From assembly GCA_900321795.1 (NCBI GenBank), contig ONXO01000063.1:1-7363 (forward strand): a stretch of 7,363 nt of DNA, given 5' to 3'. Of the stretch, positions 1-6,220 are shown piece by piece. The DNA comes from an uncultured Eubacteriales bacterium (GTDB taxonomy: Bacteria > Bacillota_I > Bacilli_A > RF39 > UBA660). A model generated the notes under the pieces. The model was not told where the DNA came from. It did no database searches and saw only the letters and a list, made by a program, of their open reading frames with translations. Position 1 is the stretch's first letter. Every line of letters starts with the position of its first letter. The position numbers and the translations under genes are program-made.

Positions 1-81
1 CTTCAAATGGCAAAAGATAAAGAAATTACTTTAAAACAAGATAAAAATTTTGGTACAATATTATTAGAGCGAGTTGATTAA
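1..81 (+). CDS. scpA: ScpA, C-terminal end (partial)
   Basis: The window opens inside a reading frame of 26 codons ending in TAA at 79-81. It encodes a tail with the segment KQDKNFGTILLERV. This resembles the C-terminal winged-helix end of segregation and condensation protein A, where a short strand followed by an 'FG.I' motif is common. ScpA is the kleisin that bridges the SMC ATPase heads and binds an ScpB dimer. Only the last residues are visible, so the sequence match alone is weak. The call rests mainly on the scpB gene that starts one base after the stop, which is the usual scpA-scpB arrangement. No start, promoter or upstream domain can be seen. Confidence 0.82.
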   Translation, partial: LQMAKDKEITLKQDKNFGTILLERVD

Positions 82-82
82 A

Positions 83-664
83 ATGAATAAAAAAGCGATT
101 GTTGAAGGAATACTATTTGTTGTAGGGGATGAAGGTATTACTATAAAAGAACTAATGGAAGTCTTAGATGCAAATGAAGAAGAAGTTAAGACTGTTTTAA
201 CTGAACTTAGAAAAGACTATGAAAGTGATGAAAGAGGTCTAAGAATATCATTTTTGGGTAACACCTTTAAGCTAACAACTAAAAGTGAGCACAAAACCTA
301 TTATGAAAAGTTAGTTACTGAAGCACATACATTTACTTTAAGTAATGCTGCTTTAGAAACGCTTGCAATAGTTGCTTATAATGAACCAATAACTAGAGTA
401 AGTGTTAATAACATAAGGGGAGTTGATTCTTCTCAAATAATAAGAAAGTTGCTTGCTAGAAATTTTATTAAAGAATGTGGTAAAGAAGACTCTTTAGGAC
501 ATCCAACATTATACAAAACAACAAATGAGTTTTTAGACTATTTTGGACTAGCAACAAAAGATGATTTACCAAAACTTAATATAAAAGAAAGCCCAGTAGA
601 TAATACTGAGATAGAACTATATAAATCTAATTATAAAGAAAACGAAAAAGCTAATAATAAGTAA
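83..664 (+). CDS. scpB: Segregation and condensation protein B (ScpB)
   Basis: This 193-residue protein is close to the usual ScpB length. It acts in the cytoplasm as a dimer that binds the ScpA kleisin of the SMC condensin complex, for chromosome compaction and segregation. Two winged-helix domains can be traced at about residues 1-75 and 85-157. The family signature is clear: ALETLAIVAYNEPITR at 90-105, an IRGVDS segment at 111-116, and GHPTLYKTT followed by FLDYFGL near 139-156. The tail after about 165 is charged and probably disordered. I chose the ATG at 83, one base after the scpA stop, over an in-frame TTG at 74 that lies inside scpA. The two genes are probably translationally coupled, since only a weak purine stretch precedes the ATG. 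Confidence 0.96.
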   Translation: MNKKAIVEGILFVVGDEGITIKELMEVLDANEEEVKTVLTELRKDYESDERGLRISFLGNTFKLTTKSEHKTYYEKLVTEAHTFTLSNAALETLAIVAYNEPITRVSVNNIRGVDSSQIIRKLLARNFIKECGKEDSLGHPTLYKTTNEFLDYFGLATKDDLPKLNIKESPVDNTEIELYKSNYKENEKANNK

Positions 665-682
665 TTTTTGGGAGCTTTTTTT
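645..682 (+). terminator. Possible scpB terminator
   Basis: AAAAAGCT at 645-652 is complementary to AGCTTTTT at 673-680, giving an 8-bp stem around a 20-base loop that contains the scpB stop codon. The T-run is shared between the stem arm and its tail, to 682. The stem is A/T-rich and the loop is long, so it is a weak intrinsic terminator. Its position directly after scpB, facing a minus-strand RNA region, makes it plausible. Confidence 0.45.
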
Positions 683-700
683 CTATGTATAATAAATTCA

Positions 701-750
701 GAAAAATTTTATAAAATAAATCCACCTAACTCAGCAATGATTTAGGTGGA
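701..750 (-). terminator. Minus-strand intrinsic terminator
   Basis: Read on the minus strand, TCCACCTAA (750-742) pairs perfectly with TTAGGTGGA (729-721) around a 12-base loop, and a T-rich run (720-701) follows. A second small hairpin, AACCA/TGGTT (765-751), lies directly before it. The plus strand has no T-run after the stem, so the signal is directional. No minus-strand protein gene lies upstream, so it most likely ends the RNA that begins near or at tRNA-Leu. Confidence 0.7.
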
Positions 751-900
751 AACCATTTTGTGGTTACACTCAAAATACGACTATTAAGTGCTCCTGTAAT
801 ATTGCATAGAGTTTACCCCATCTATATACATAATAACATCTAATAATATCAAAACGACTTTTTGGCAAGCCGTTTTATTTTATCCTCAAAAAAGTTCGAG
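721..900 (-). ncRNA. Candidate structured small RNA, class unknown
   Basis: This stretch between tRNA-Leu and the minus-strand terminator holds no credible protein gene but carries a series of inverted repeats. In minus-strand order, CTCGAA/TTTGAG (900-885) forms a 6-bp stem. AAAACGGCTT/AAGTCGTTTT (876-851) forms a 10-bp stem. GGGGTAAACTC (819-809) can pair imperfectly with GAGTGTAACCAC (771-760), enclosing AATATTAC/GTCGTATT. The terminator stem comes last. The first two stems are continuous only on the minus strand, where G-U pairs replace what would be A-C mismatches on the plus strand. That suggests a minus-strand transcript. I looked for conserved pieces of tmRNA, RNase P RNA, SRP RNA, T-box and common riboswitches and recognised none. 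A 6S-type RNA or a long tRNA 3' trailer remains possible. The ends are approximate. Confidence 0.4.
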
Positions 901-913
901 ATTTCTATCAATA

Positions 914-999
914 TGGTGCTCGCCCGGGGAGTCGAACCCCGACATCCATAGGATACACGATTTTGAGTCGTGCGCGTCTACCAATTCCGCCACGCGAGC
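914..999 (-). tRNA. tRNA-Leu (anticodon CAA)
   Basis: The minus strand folds as an 86-base class II tRNA with CCA encoded at its 3' end. The parts seen are an acceptor stem GCTCGCG/GGCGAGC, the D-arm GCGG..TTGGTAGAC, an anticodon stem CACGA/TCGTG with loop CTCAAAA, a long variable arm (ATCC/GGAT), and a T-arm CGGGG-TTCGACT-CCCCG. The anticodon CAA reads the leucine codon TTG. The long variable arm and the A discriminator fit tRNA-Leu. A small oddity is an apparent G-G opposition at acceptor pair 7-66. Confidence 0.97.
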
Positions 1000-1009
1000 A
1001 AGTAATTAC

Positions 1010-1038
1010 ATTATATATTATTTCTAATTAAAAATCTA
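1010..1038 (-). promoter_or_regulatory. Probable tRNA-Leu promoter
   Basis: On the minus strand a perfect TATAAT (1015-1010) ends 10 bases before the tRNA 5' end. A weak -35 candidate, TAGATT (1038-1033), lies 17 bases upstream of it. The spacing would place transcription start just ahead of the tRNA. The region is very AT-rich, so the -35 call is uncertain. It also lies immediately before the plus-strand gene at 1060. Confidence 0.5.
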
Positions 1039-1059
1039 GTATAAATCATAAAATTATAT

Positions 1060-1425
1060 ATGAGTGAAGAAATAATAAAGAGGTTAAGGGCTTTGAAAAT
1101 AGGAAATTACATATATGGAATATTTGTGGCCATATCTCTTTTAGGTTTCTATGCAAATAAAAAGGAAAAAGACTATATATTTAAAATAGATGAAAAAGGT
1201 GTAAAAAAGGCTCATATTTCAAGACTTATAATATTAGGAGTAGCTTTATTGGTATATATTTATTTTTTAGAAAACCGAATCAGTAATAGAAGGGAAGCTG
1301 AAACAAAAACGGAGAAGTTTTTAAATAATTTAGATATACTTGCGGCTATTTTATTTGTGCTTGGTGCGTTAGTATCTTTGTATTTAGAATATAAGGGAGA
1401 TGAATCAGCTATTATAACCGAATAA
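1060..1425 (+). CDS. Small membrane protein of unknown function
   Basis: This 121-residue protein belongs to no family I recognise. Three hydrophobic segments at about residues 14-31, 55-70 and 92-110 predict three membrane helices. They are separated by a lysine-rich loop (33-51) and a charged Arg/Glu/Lys loop (71-87), and a short acidic tail follows. The amphipathic N-terminus (EEIIKRLRALK) precedes the first helix. The ATG at 1060 is the only ATG near the front of the frame, and no Shine-Dalgarno sequence lies upstream. A possible -10 (TATAAA, 1040-1045) would give an almost leaderless message. An internal TTG at 1094 would cut into the first helix and is less likely. It ends just before the gltX promoter without a clear terminator, so read-through into gltX is possible. 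Confidence 0.72.
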   Translation: MSEEIIKRLRALKIGNYIYGIFVAISLLGFYANKKEKDYIFKIDEKGVKKAHISRLIILGVALLVYIYFLENRISNRREAETKTEKFLNNLDILAAILFVLGALVSLYLEYKGDESAIITE

Positions 1426-1429
1426 ACTC

Positions 1430-1458
1430 TTGCATTAAAGGTAAATATTTACTATAAT
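1430..1458 (+). promoter_or_regulatory. gltX promoter
   Basis: TTGCAT (1430-1435) and TATAAT (1453-1458) are separated by 17 bases, a near-consensus housekeeping promoter. The expected start of transcription is near 1465. That excludes the in-frame TTG at 1463 as the gltX start and leaves a short leader holding the GAGGGAGAG ribosome binding site ahead of the ATG at 1484. Confidence 0.8.
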
Positions 1459-1483
1459 TATCTTGCGAGAAATGAGGGAGAGT

Positions 1484-3112
1484 ATGACAAAAAGAGAATA
1501 TGCTGATATTTTGCTTCCTGGTGTTAATCACACCAAAGAAGAGTATGAAGAAATGTATAAAGATAGAGACTTACCTGAAGGAGCTATAGTGACTAGATTT
1601 GCACCAAGCCCAACTGGATTTGTACACATTGGTGGTCTTCTTTCAAGTTTTATAGCCAGAAAATTTGCTAAACAGACAGAAGGAGTAATGCTTCTTAGAA
1701 TAGAAGATACCGATCAAAAAAGATTAGTTGAAAATGGTGTTTCTAAGATTATAGAAGATTTAAAAAGTTTTAATATTACTTTTGATGAAGGAGCAACCGG
1801 AGAAGAAGAGTATATTGGTAACTATGGACCTTATGTCCAAAGTAAAAGAAAGGATATTTATCAAGCTTTTGCTAAATATTTAATTGAAAGAGATTTAGCT
1901 TATCCATGTTTTATGTCTGAAGAAGAACTTGAAGAAATAAGAAAGGGACAAGAAGAAGCAAAGGCAAGAATTGGTGTATATGGTAAATACGCTAAATATA
2001 GAGATATAACTATAGAAGAAGCTTTAGAGAAAATTAACAATGGAGAGAAGTACATTATTAGATTTAAGTCTCCGGGCAATTTTGATAATAAGGTTGTAGT
2101 AGATGATGCTATAAGAGGTAAGCTAGAGTTTCCAGAAAACGATATAGATATAGTAATTATAAAAGGAGATGGACTTCCAACATACCATTTTGCTCATCTT
2201 GTTGATGATCATTTGATGAAAGTAACCCATGTTATAAGAGGAGATGAATGGGTTAGTTCTCTTCCTACTCATGTACAACTATTTGACATTTTTGGATATA
2301 AAAGGCCAACATATGCCCATATTTCACCACTAATGAAAAAAGATGGAGAAACTGTTAGAAAGATAAGTAAAAGAAAAGATCCTGAGTCAGCTGTTAGTTA
2401 TTATCATGAACAAGGTATTCCTACTGATGCAGTTATGATTTATTTAATGACTATAGCTAATTCTAACTTTGAAGAATGGTATGAAACTAATAAAGATAAA
2501 TCTTATATGGATTTTGAAATGAGCTTTGATAAGGTTAGTGCTTCTGGTGCATTATTTGATATGGATAAACTATATAACATCTCTAAAAATTATATATCAA
2601 CAATGAAAGCCGAAGACTTATATGACAAAGCGGTGGAGTATGCTAATGAGTTTGATAAAGAGTTCTACGAATTATTAACTAAATATAAAGATTATTCAAT
2701 TAATGTATTAAACATTGAAAGAGAAGTTGAAAGACCGCGTAAAGATATTGAGAGCTATAGCAATGTTAGAAGAGAAATAGATTATATGTATGATGAGTTG
2801 TTTAATCCAGTATACGAGAAGAAAGACTTTTATTTAAAAGAACTTTTAGAATATTATATAGATAATGTATATGATGAAAATGATGACAAGCAAACTTGGT
2901 TTAACAAGATTAAAGAGATGTGTCCTAAGTTTGGATTCGCTTCTGAAACAAAAGAGTATAAGGCTAGTCCTGACAGCTTTAAAGGCAGTGTAGCTCATGC
3001 TTGTGAAGTAATAAGGGTTGCAGTTACTGGAAGAGTACAAACTCCTGATTTATATGAAATATTAAAGTTACTTGGAAAATTTAGAATTAAAGAAAGAATA
3101 GAAAAGTTTTAA
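1484..3112 (+). CDS. gltX: Glutamate--tRNA ligase (GluRS)
   Basis: GluRS activates glutamate with ATP and charges tRNA-Glu in the cytoplasm. This class I synthetase of 542 residues has the Rossmann-fold signature RFAPSPTGFVHIGG at 38-51 (the HIGH-type motif), LRIEDTD at 71-77, and KISKR at 293-297 (the KMSKS-type loop). A helical anticodon-binding region follows, ending in the typical 'VAVTGR...LYEILKLLGK' stretch at 512-532. Its length and N-terminal extension of about 35 residues match the long form seen in some clostridia and Bacilli, rather than the form of about 485 residues. I chose the ATG at 1484 because it follows GAGGGAGAG at good spacing. The TTG at 1463 lies at or before the predicted transcription start, and an ATG at 1472 lacks such a site. 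Whether it also mischarges tRNA-Gln cannot be seen here. Confidence 0.97.
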   Translation: MTKREYADILLPGVNHTKEEYEEMYKDRDLPEGAIVTRFAPSPTGFVHIGGLLSSFIARKFAKQTEGVMLLRIEDTDQKRLVENGVSKIIEDLKSFNITFDEGATGEEEYIGNYGPYVQSKRKDIYQAFAKYLIERDLAYPCFMSEEELEEIRKGQEEAKARIGVYGKYAKYRDITIEEALEKINNGEKYIIRFKSPGNFDNKVVVDDAIRGKLEFPENDIDIVIIKGDGLPTYHFAHLVDDHLMKVTHVIRGDEWVSSLPTHVQLFDIFGYKRPTYAHISPLMKKDGETVRKISKRKDPESAVSYYHEQGIPTDAVMIYLMTIANSNFEEWYETNKDKSYMDFEMSFDKVSASGALFDMDKLYNISKNYISTMKAEDLYDKAVEYANEFDKEFYELLTKYKDYSINVLNIEREVERPRKDIESYSNVRREIDYMYDELFNPVYEKKDFYLKELLEYYIDNVYDENDDKQTWFNKIKEMCPKFGFASETKEYKASPDSFKGSVAHACEVIRVAVTGRVQTPDLYEILKLLGKFRIKERIEKF

Positions 3113-3130
3113 TTTCCTATTCTTTTTTTT
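3093..3130 (+). terminator. gltX terminator
   Basis: AAAGAATAG (3093-3101) pairs perfectly with CTATTCTTT (3117-3125) around a 15-base loop that contains the gltX stop. The downstream arm runs into a T-tract (3123-3130). The start of the stem lies inside the last gltX codons. It probably separates gltX from the tRNA-Glu unit. Confidence 0.68.
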
Positions 3131-3139
3131 CTTTATTTG

Positions 3140-3148
3140 TGGTACAAT
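3140..3148 (+). promoter_or_regulatory. tRNA-Glu promoter (extended -10)
   Basis: TGG-TACAAT at 3140-3148 is an extended -10 element ending 10 bases before the tRNA 5' end. The corresponding -35 position falls in the gltX terminator T-tract and shows only poor matches. It indicates that the tRNA can be transcribed independently of gltX. Confidence 0.6.
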
Positions 3149-3158
3149 GTATGTACTT

Positions 3159-3234
3159 GGCCCGTTGGTGAAATGGTTAACACATCGCCCTCTCAAGGCG
3201 ACATTCATGGGTTCAAATCCCATACGGGTCACCA
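3159..3234 (+). tRNA. tRNA-Glu (anticodon CTC)
   Basis: This 76-base tRNA has an encoded CCA and acceptor stem GGCCCGT/ACGGGTC (with one G-U pair). The D-arm is TGGTGAAATGGTTAACACA, the anticodon stem TCGCC/GGCGA has loop CTCTCAA, and the T-arm is ATGGG-TTCAAAT-CCCAT. The anticodon CTC reads GAG only, so another tRNA-Glu (TTC) for GAA must exist elsewhere. It lies 46 bases after gltX, which encodes the enzyme that charges it. Confidence 0.97.
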
Positions 3235-3246
3235 AATATTGTTAGC

Positions 3247-3272
3247 AATGCCTAAATAGCGGGCATTTTTTT
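3247..3272 (+). terminator. tRNA-Glu terminator
   Basis: AATGCC (3247-3252) pairs with GGCATT (3262-3267) around a 9-base loop. The T-run spans 3266-3272. It sits 12 bases after the tRNA CCA end and is a compact intrinsic terminator for the tRNA transcript. Confidence 0.8.
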
Positions 3273-3286
3273 GTTACAAATTATTC

Positions 3287-3323
3287 CAATAAAAAAACGT
3301 TAGATTTAAATTTCTAACGTTTT
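3287..3323 (-). terminator. Terminator of the VWA-like gene
   Basis: On the minus strand an 11-bp perfect stem, AAAACGTTAGA/TCTAACGTTTT (3323-3313 and 3304-3294), is followed by TTTATT. This gives a run of seven Ts counting the stem end. It begins 8 bases after the stop of the minus-strand gene. It could also stop plus-strand read-through from the tRNA-Glu side, since T-rich sequence follows on that strand as well. Confidence 0.85.
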
Positions 3324-3330
3324 AGATTTT

Positions 3331-4512
3331 TTATATTCTGTTAAATTCATTTTTGTTATTTAGGATTACATATGTAACTAATGCAACAGCCATCATACAA
3401 GCTCCAGCGATAATATAATCGTAAATTCCTGTATATGGATTAGGAGTTGTTTCATTTACAATCTTTATAGTTGGGCTACAAGGTTCATCTATTTTTGTTG
3501 TTCTAGGAAGTTCAGCATTTATTCCTCCAGAAAGTAAAACTTGCCTTGCTGTTCTTAGTGCAGTTGTACCTATAATTGATGGATCTACACTTTGCTTTGC
3601 CTGTAGTGTATAAGATATAACAACGTCTTCGTTTGGATTTATATTGAATGGTGTAACATTAATTTCATTATAGCTTAGTGTTTCTGCAGCATTATATGTA
3701 GCTTGACCTTTAGTACTAGAAATATTACTTATTGTAAAATTATCTGTTAATAATTTATCAAAAGATATTTTAGTATTAATGTTGTCTATTGATGAAGGCT
3801 TTTTAGCAATGACCCCATTGGCAAATGCGATACTGTCAATTCCTGTATATTTCATTGCTGAAGCAAAAGTGCTATCGAATAAAGTGGCTTCTATATTTCC
3901 AATATTGTAAGCTATCAGATTATATTTATTATTTGCTAGTTCATCTATTTTTGCTTTTAATGTAGTAGTATCTGTAGGAAGTGAACTTGCAAATATTATA
4001 ATAAATTTATTTTGAGTTTTTTCATTAAATTTATTTTGTGCTGCAGTAATTGAAGCAAGTATTTCTCCATCTGTAGTAGTTGATGCTGCAATATTTTTCA
4101 TATTGTCAATTGCTAAGCCAATGTTAGATGTGTCTAATGGGCTATATGTAGTTTCGCCATTAGTAGTTGAAATTACGCCTGAATTAATAAGACCTGCTTG
4201 TTCTACTAGAAGTGCTTGTTCTTTAATTTTAGCTAAAAGATTATCTTTATTGCTTGCTGCTGTTTTACCATTATCAATTGCATATATAACTTCAGTTGAA
4301 TTACTATGCAATGTAATATCAATAACTACTTTACCATTAGCTAAATCTGATTTGCTTTCATTAATTCTATTTGTTAAATAGCTATTTTCAAAATTTTCTA
4401 TCCTTTCATTTTTTGTGACAATTGCCACTTTATAGCTTGCTGCTTTAATACCTAAAGTACAAACCAATAGGGTACCTACTAACATAAATCCATAAATAAT
4501 TTTCTTTTTCAT
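3331..4512 (-). CDS. VWA-like surface protein with NPYTG sorting signal
   Basis: This 393-residue precursor is probably secreted and sortase-anchored. Residues 1-25 form a signal peptide (MKKK, then a hydrophobic core ending in IKAAS). Residues about 60-245 have the strand-helix pattern of a von Willebrand factor A fold: EVIYAID at 74-80, FIIIFASS at 170-177, YNLIAYNIG at 197-205, and a TFASAMKYTG segment with a following 'IAFANG'. The metal-site motif DxSxS is degenerate (DNGKT at 80-84), and the usual TDG is replaced by ASS, so metal binding is doubtful. A beta-rich region (about 255-355) follows. The C-terminus has NPYTG (358-362), a hydrophobic helix (363-384) and a short tail with Lys and Arg, the layout of a cell-wall sorting signal. 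The AGGAGG at 4522-4517 fixes the start. The neighbouring divergent class B sortase is the likely processing enzyme. The fold assignment is from pattern only. Confidence 0.78.
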   Translation of the reverse strand: MKKKIIYGFMLVGTLLVCTLGIKAASYKVAIVTKNERIENFENSYLTNRINESKSDLANGKVVIDITLHSNSTEVIYAIDNGKTAASNKDNLLAKIKEQALLVEQAGLINSGVISTTNGETTYSPLDTSNIGLAIDNMKNIAASTTTDGEILASITAAQNKFNEKTQNKFIIIFASSLPTDTTTLKAKIDELANNKYNLIAYNIGNIEATLFDSTFASAMKYTGIDSIAFANGVIAKKPSSIDNINTKISFDKLLTDNFTISNISSTKGQATYNAAETLSYNEINVTPFNINPNEDVVISYTLQAKQSVDPSIIGTTALRTARQVLLSGGINAELPRTTKIDEPCSPTIKIVNETTPNPYTGIYDYIIAGACMMAVALVTYVILNNKNEFNRI

Positions 4513-4529
4513 GTTTCCTCCTCTTTCTT

Positions 4530-4544
4530 ATTATAATTATAACA
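4530..4544 (-). promoter_or_regulatory. Promoter of the VWA-like gene
   Basis: The minus strand has an extended -10, TGT-TATAAT (4544-4536), about 24 bases ahead of the start codon. A second TATAAT (4535-4530) directly follows it. No good -35 is seen. Transcription from the first would give a short leader with the strong AGGAGG ribosome binding site. Confidence 0.6.
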
Positions 4545-4592
4545 CCTAAAATAGTAAAATAAAAGAAAAACTATTTTGATTATTGTAATTTT

Positions 4593-4615
4593 TGTGATAA
4601 TATTATAATAGGAGT
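4593..4615 (+). promoter_or_regulatory. Sortase gene promoter region and RBS
   Basis: Two overlapping -10 candidates precede the sortase gene: TGT-GATAAT (4593-4601, extended form) and TATAAT (4604-4609). The ribosome binding site AGGAGT (4610-4615) lies 8 bases before the ATG. The second -10 would start transcription after the ribosome binding site, so the first is the better fit. No convincing -35 is seen, and the leader would be very short. Confidence 0.45.
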
Positions 4616-4623
4616 AAAAATTT

Positions 4624-6183
4624 ATGGATATAGTAAGGATTAAAAGAAATAAGAATAGTTTAATTGTTACTTCCTTGTATGAAGGATTATATATAAATAG
4701 CAATGCCTTTAATAACGAGGTTCTTTACTATACAAAAAAGTATTTAAATAATAATAAAGAGTCAATTAGGAAATTATTAAAATCTTTAGAAATTAATAAA
4801 GTAATATATCAAGATGAAGAAGCTTTTTTTTCGACTTATGGTATTATTAATTCAGATTGTGTTGTTTTTGATACTAAAGAAAGCTTAAGTATAAAAGCTA
4901 TGAATAGGTTATTAAGATCTAATATTAAAAAAATAGAATGCTTCTTTATGCCGGGTGATTATGTTCATCAATTTAGTAAAAAAAATGTTTCAATAATATT
5001 TAAAAACAATTTAGCTTTTACTAGTGATTTTGTAAAATATAATAATTTAAATAATTTAAAACAAGTATATTATAAAAGAGAAATAAACTTTTATGGTAGA
5101 AATGAAATAAGAGAAAATATAAAACATTTCTTAAATGTTAATAAATACTTGAAAGTTGTAAATTTGTATTATTATAATATTGATGATATAAGATTTATTT
5201 TAGAATTGTTAATTAATAAGAATAGAAATGATATCAGATTATTTATACATCAAAATGAAGATAATGTATCATTAATTAGCAAGGACTTGAATATTTTAAG
5301 AAAACTTAATAAAAATGATAATTATGAATTAAAGGTTGTTTATGATGATGATTTTTTCAATAAAAGGATATTTTCTTTACTCACTAATAATACTTTAAAA
5401 CTTGCAAGTATTATTGTCGTTTATGTGGGTTTAGTATTAATGTTTTCTAATAGATTCCAAGAATATTCAGCAGCCTTAGAAATTAGAAAACTTGAGGCAG
5501 AATTAAACGACAAAGCAGCAGATAATGACGAAAATATTGTTATAGATGAAGTAGATGACACGAGCATTAATACTCAGACTATAATTAATGAACAACATAT
5601 TGAAGTAAAAGAAACGATTAATTATAATAATATTCCTAGAGCTTATGAAAAATTATCTAGAATTAATCCTGATGTTGTTGGATGGATTAGAGTAAACAAT
5701 ACCAGTATTAATTATCCCGTTTTGCAAGCTGCAGATAACAATTACTATTTAAAACATGATATTTATGGTAATGAAATGATATCTGGTTGGATATTTATGG
5801 ATTATAGAAATAATTCAATTAATCTAAATAAAAATACTATTATATATGGACATGCTGCAAAAAGTGGTCTTATGTTTGGAACACTTTATAAAACCACTTA
5901 TGATTGGTGGCTAAAAAATGAGAATAATCATATTATTACATTTAATATACTTGATGAAGAGAATTCTTATCAGATATTTTCTATTTATAAAATTGATGAG
6001 ACAACAGATTATTTAAAGGTTAATTTTGCTGATAATAATGATTTTATAGATTTTGTAAATATGATTAAAAAGAGAAGTTTATATGATTTTAATGTAAATG
6101 TTACTGAAGATGATAAAATAATTACTTTATCAACGTGTTCTGGAACAAATAGAAGACTTGTAATTCATGCAAAAAAGCTATAA
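4624..6183 (+). CDS. Class B sortase with large cytoplasmic N-terminal region
   Basis: This 519-residue membrane protein has an external C-terminal sortase domain (about 335-519). Sortases cut surface-protein precursors at a sorting motif through a cysteine thioester and join them to the envelope. Class B hallmarks are VVGWIRVNNTSINYPV at 351-366, SGWIFMDYRN at 387-396, His410 in IIYGHAAKSGLMFG, and Cys505 in TLSTC. Arg511 in RRLVIHAK is the probable third catalytic residue. A membrane helix lies at about 257-275, and a coiled-coil-like and acidic linker at 280-330. Residues 1-256 precede the helix and should face the cytoplasm. They alternate strands and helices, are rich in Asn, Lys, Ile and Tyr, and match nothing I recognise. 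Typical SrtB proteins have only a short tail there. The ATG at 4624 has AGGAGT 8 bases upstream. It is divergent from the NPYTG protein gene, its likely substrate. Confidence 0.93.
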   Translation: MDIVRIKRNKNSLIVTSLYEGLYINSNAFNNEVLYYTKKYLNNNKESIRKLLKSLEINKVIYQDEEAFFSTYGIINSDCVVFDTKESLSIKAMNRLLRSNIKKIECFFMPGDYVHQFSKKNVSIIFKNNLAFTSDFVKYNNLNNLKQVYYKREINFYGRNEIRENIKHFLNVNKYLKVVNLYYYNIDDIRFILELLINKNRNDIRLFIHQNEDNVSLISKDLNILRKLNKNDNYELKVVYDDDFFNKRIFSLLTNNTLKLASIIVVYVGLVLMFSNRFQEYSAALEIRKLEAELNDKAADNDENIVIDEVDDTSINTQTIINEQHIEVKETINYNNIPRAYEKLSRINPDVVGWIRVNNTSINYPVLQAADNNYYLKHDIYGNEMISGWIFMDYRNNSINLNKNTIIYGHAAKSGLMFGTLYKTTYDWWLKNENNHIITFNILDEENSYQIFSIYKIDETTDYLKVNFADNNDFIDFVNMIKKRSLYDFNVNVTEDDKIITLSTCSGTNRRLVIHAKKL

Positions 6184-6220
6184 TTCATAATTAGATTAGA
6201 ATATAATTTTGATTAATTAG

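Noticed and set aside
721..765. T-box or riboswitch leader
   Set aside because: No T-box antiterminator sequence or known aptamer core is recognisable, and no minus-strand gene follows that it could control.
1463..1483. TTG or earlier ATG as the gltX start
   Set aside because: The TTG at 1463 lies at the predicted transcription start and the ATG at 1472 lacks a ribosome binding site, whereas the ATG at 1484 follows GAGGGAGAG.
2846..3040. Minus-strand open frame of 64 codons inside gltX
   Set aside because: It is fully embedded in the conserved C-terminal half of gltX, has no ribosome binding site, and encodes a low-complexity Ile/Tyr-rich end.
4103..4381. Plus-strand open frame of 92 codons opposite the VWA-like gene
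   Set aside because: It is antisense to a well-supported secreted protein with a strong start. No ribosome binding site or recognisable domain is seen.
4509..4703. Minus-strand open frame of 64 codons across the divergent promoter region
   Set aside because: It overlaps both the sortase start and the promoters. Its hydrophobic content reflects the AT-rich sequence, and it has no ribosome binding site.
6184..6220. Terminator after the sortase gene
   Set aside because: Only A/T-rich imperfect repeats are present. No stable stem with a T-run could be drawn.
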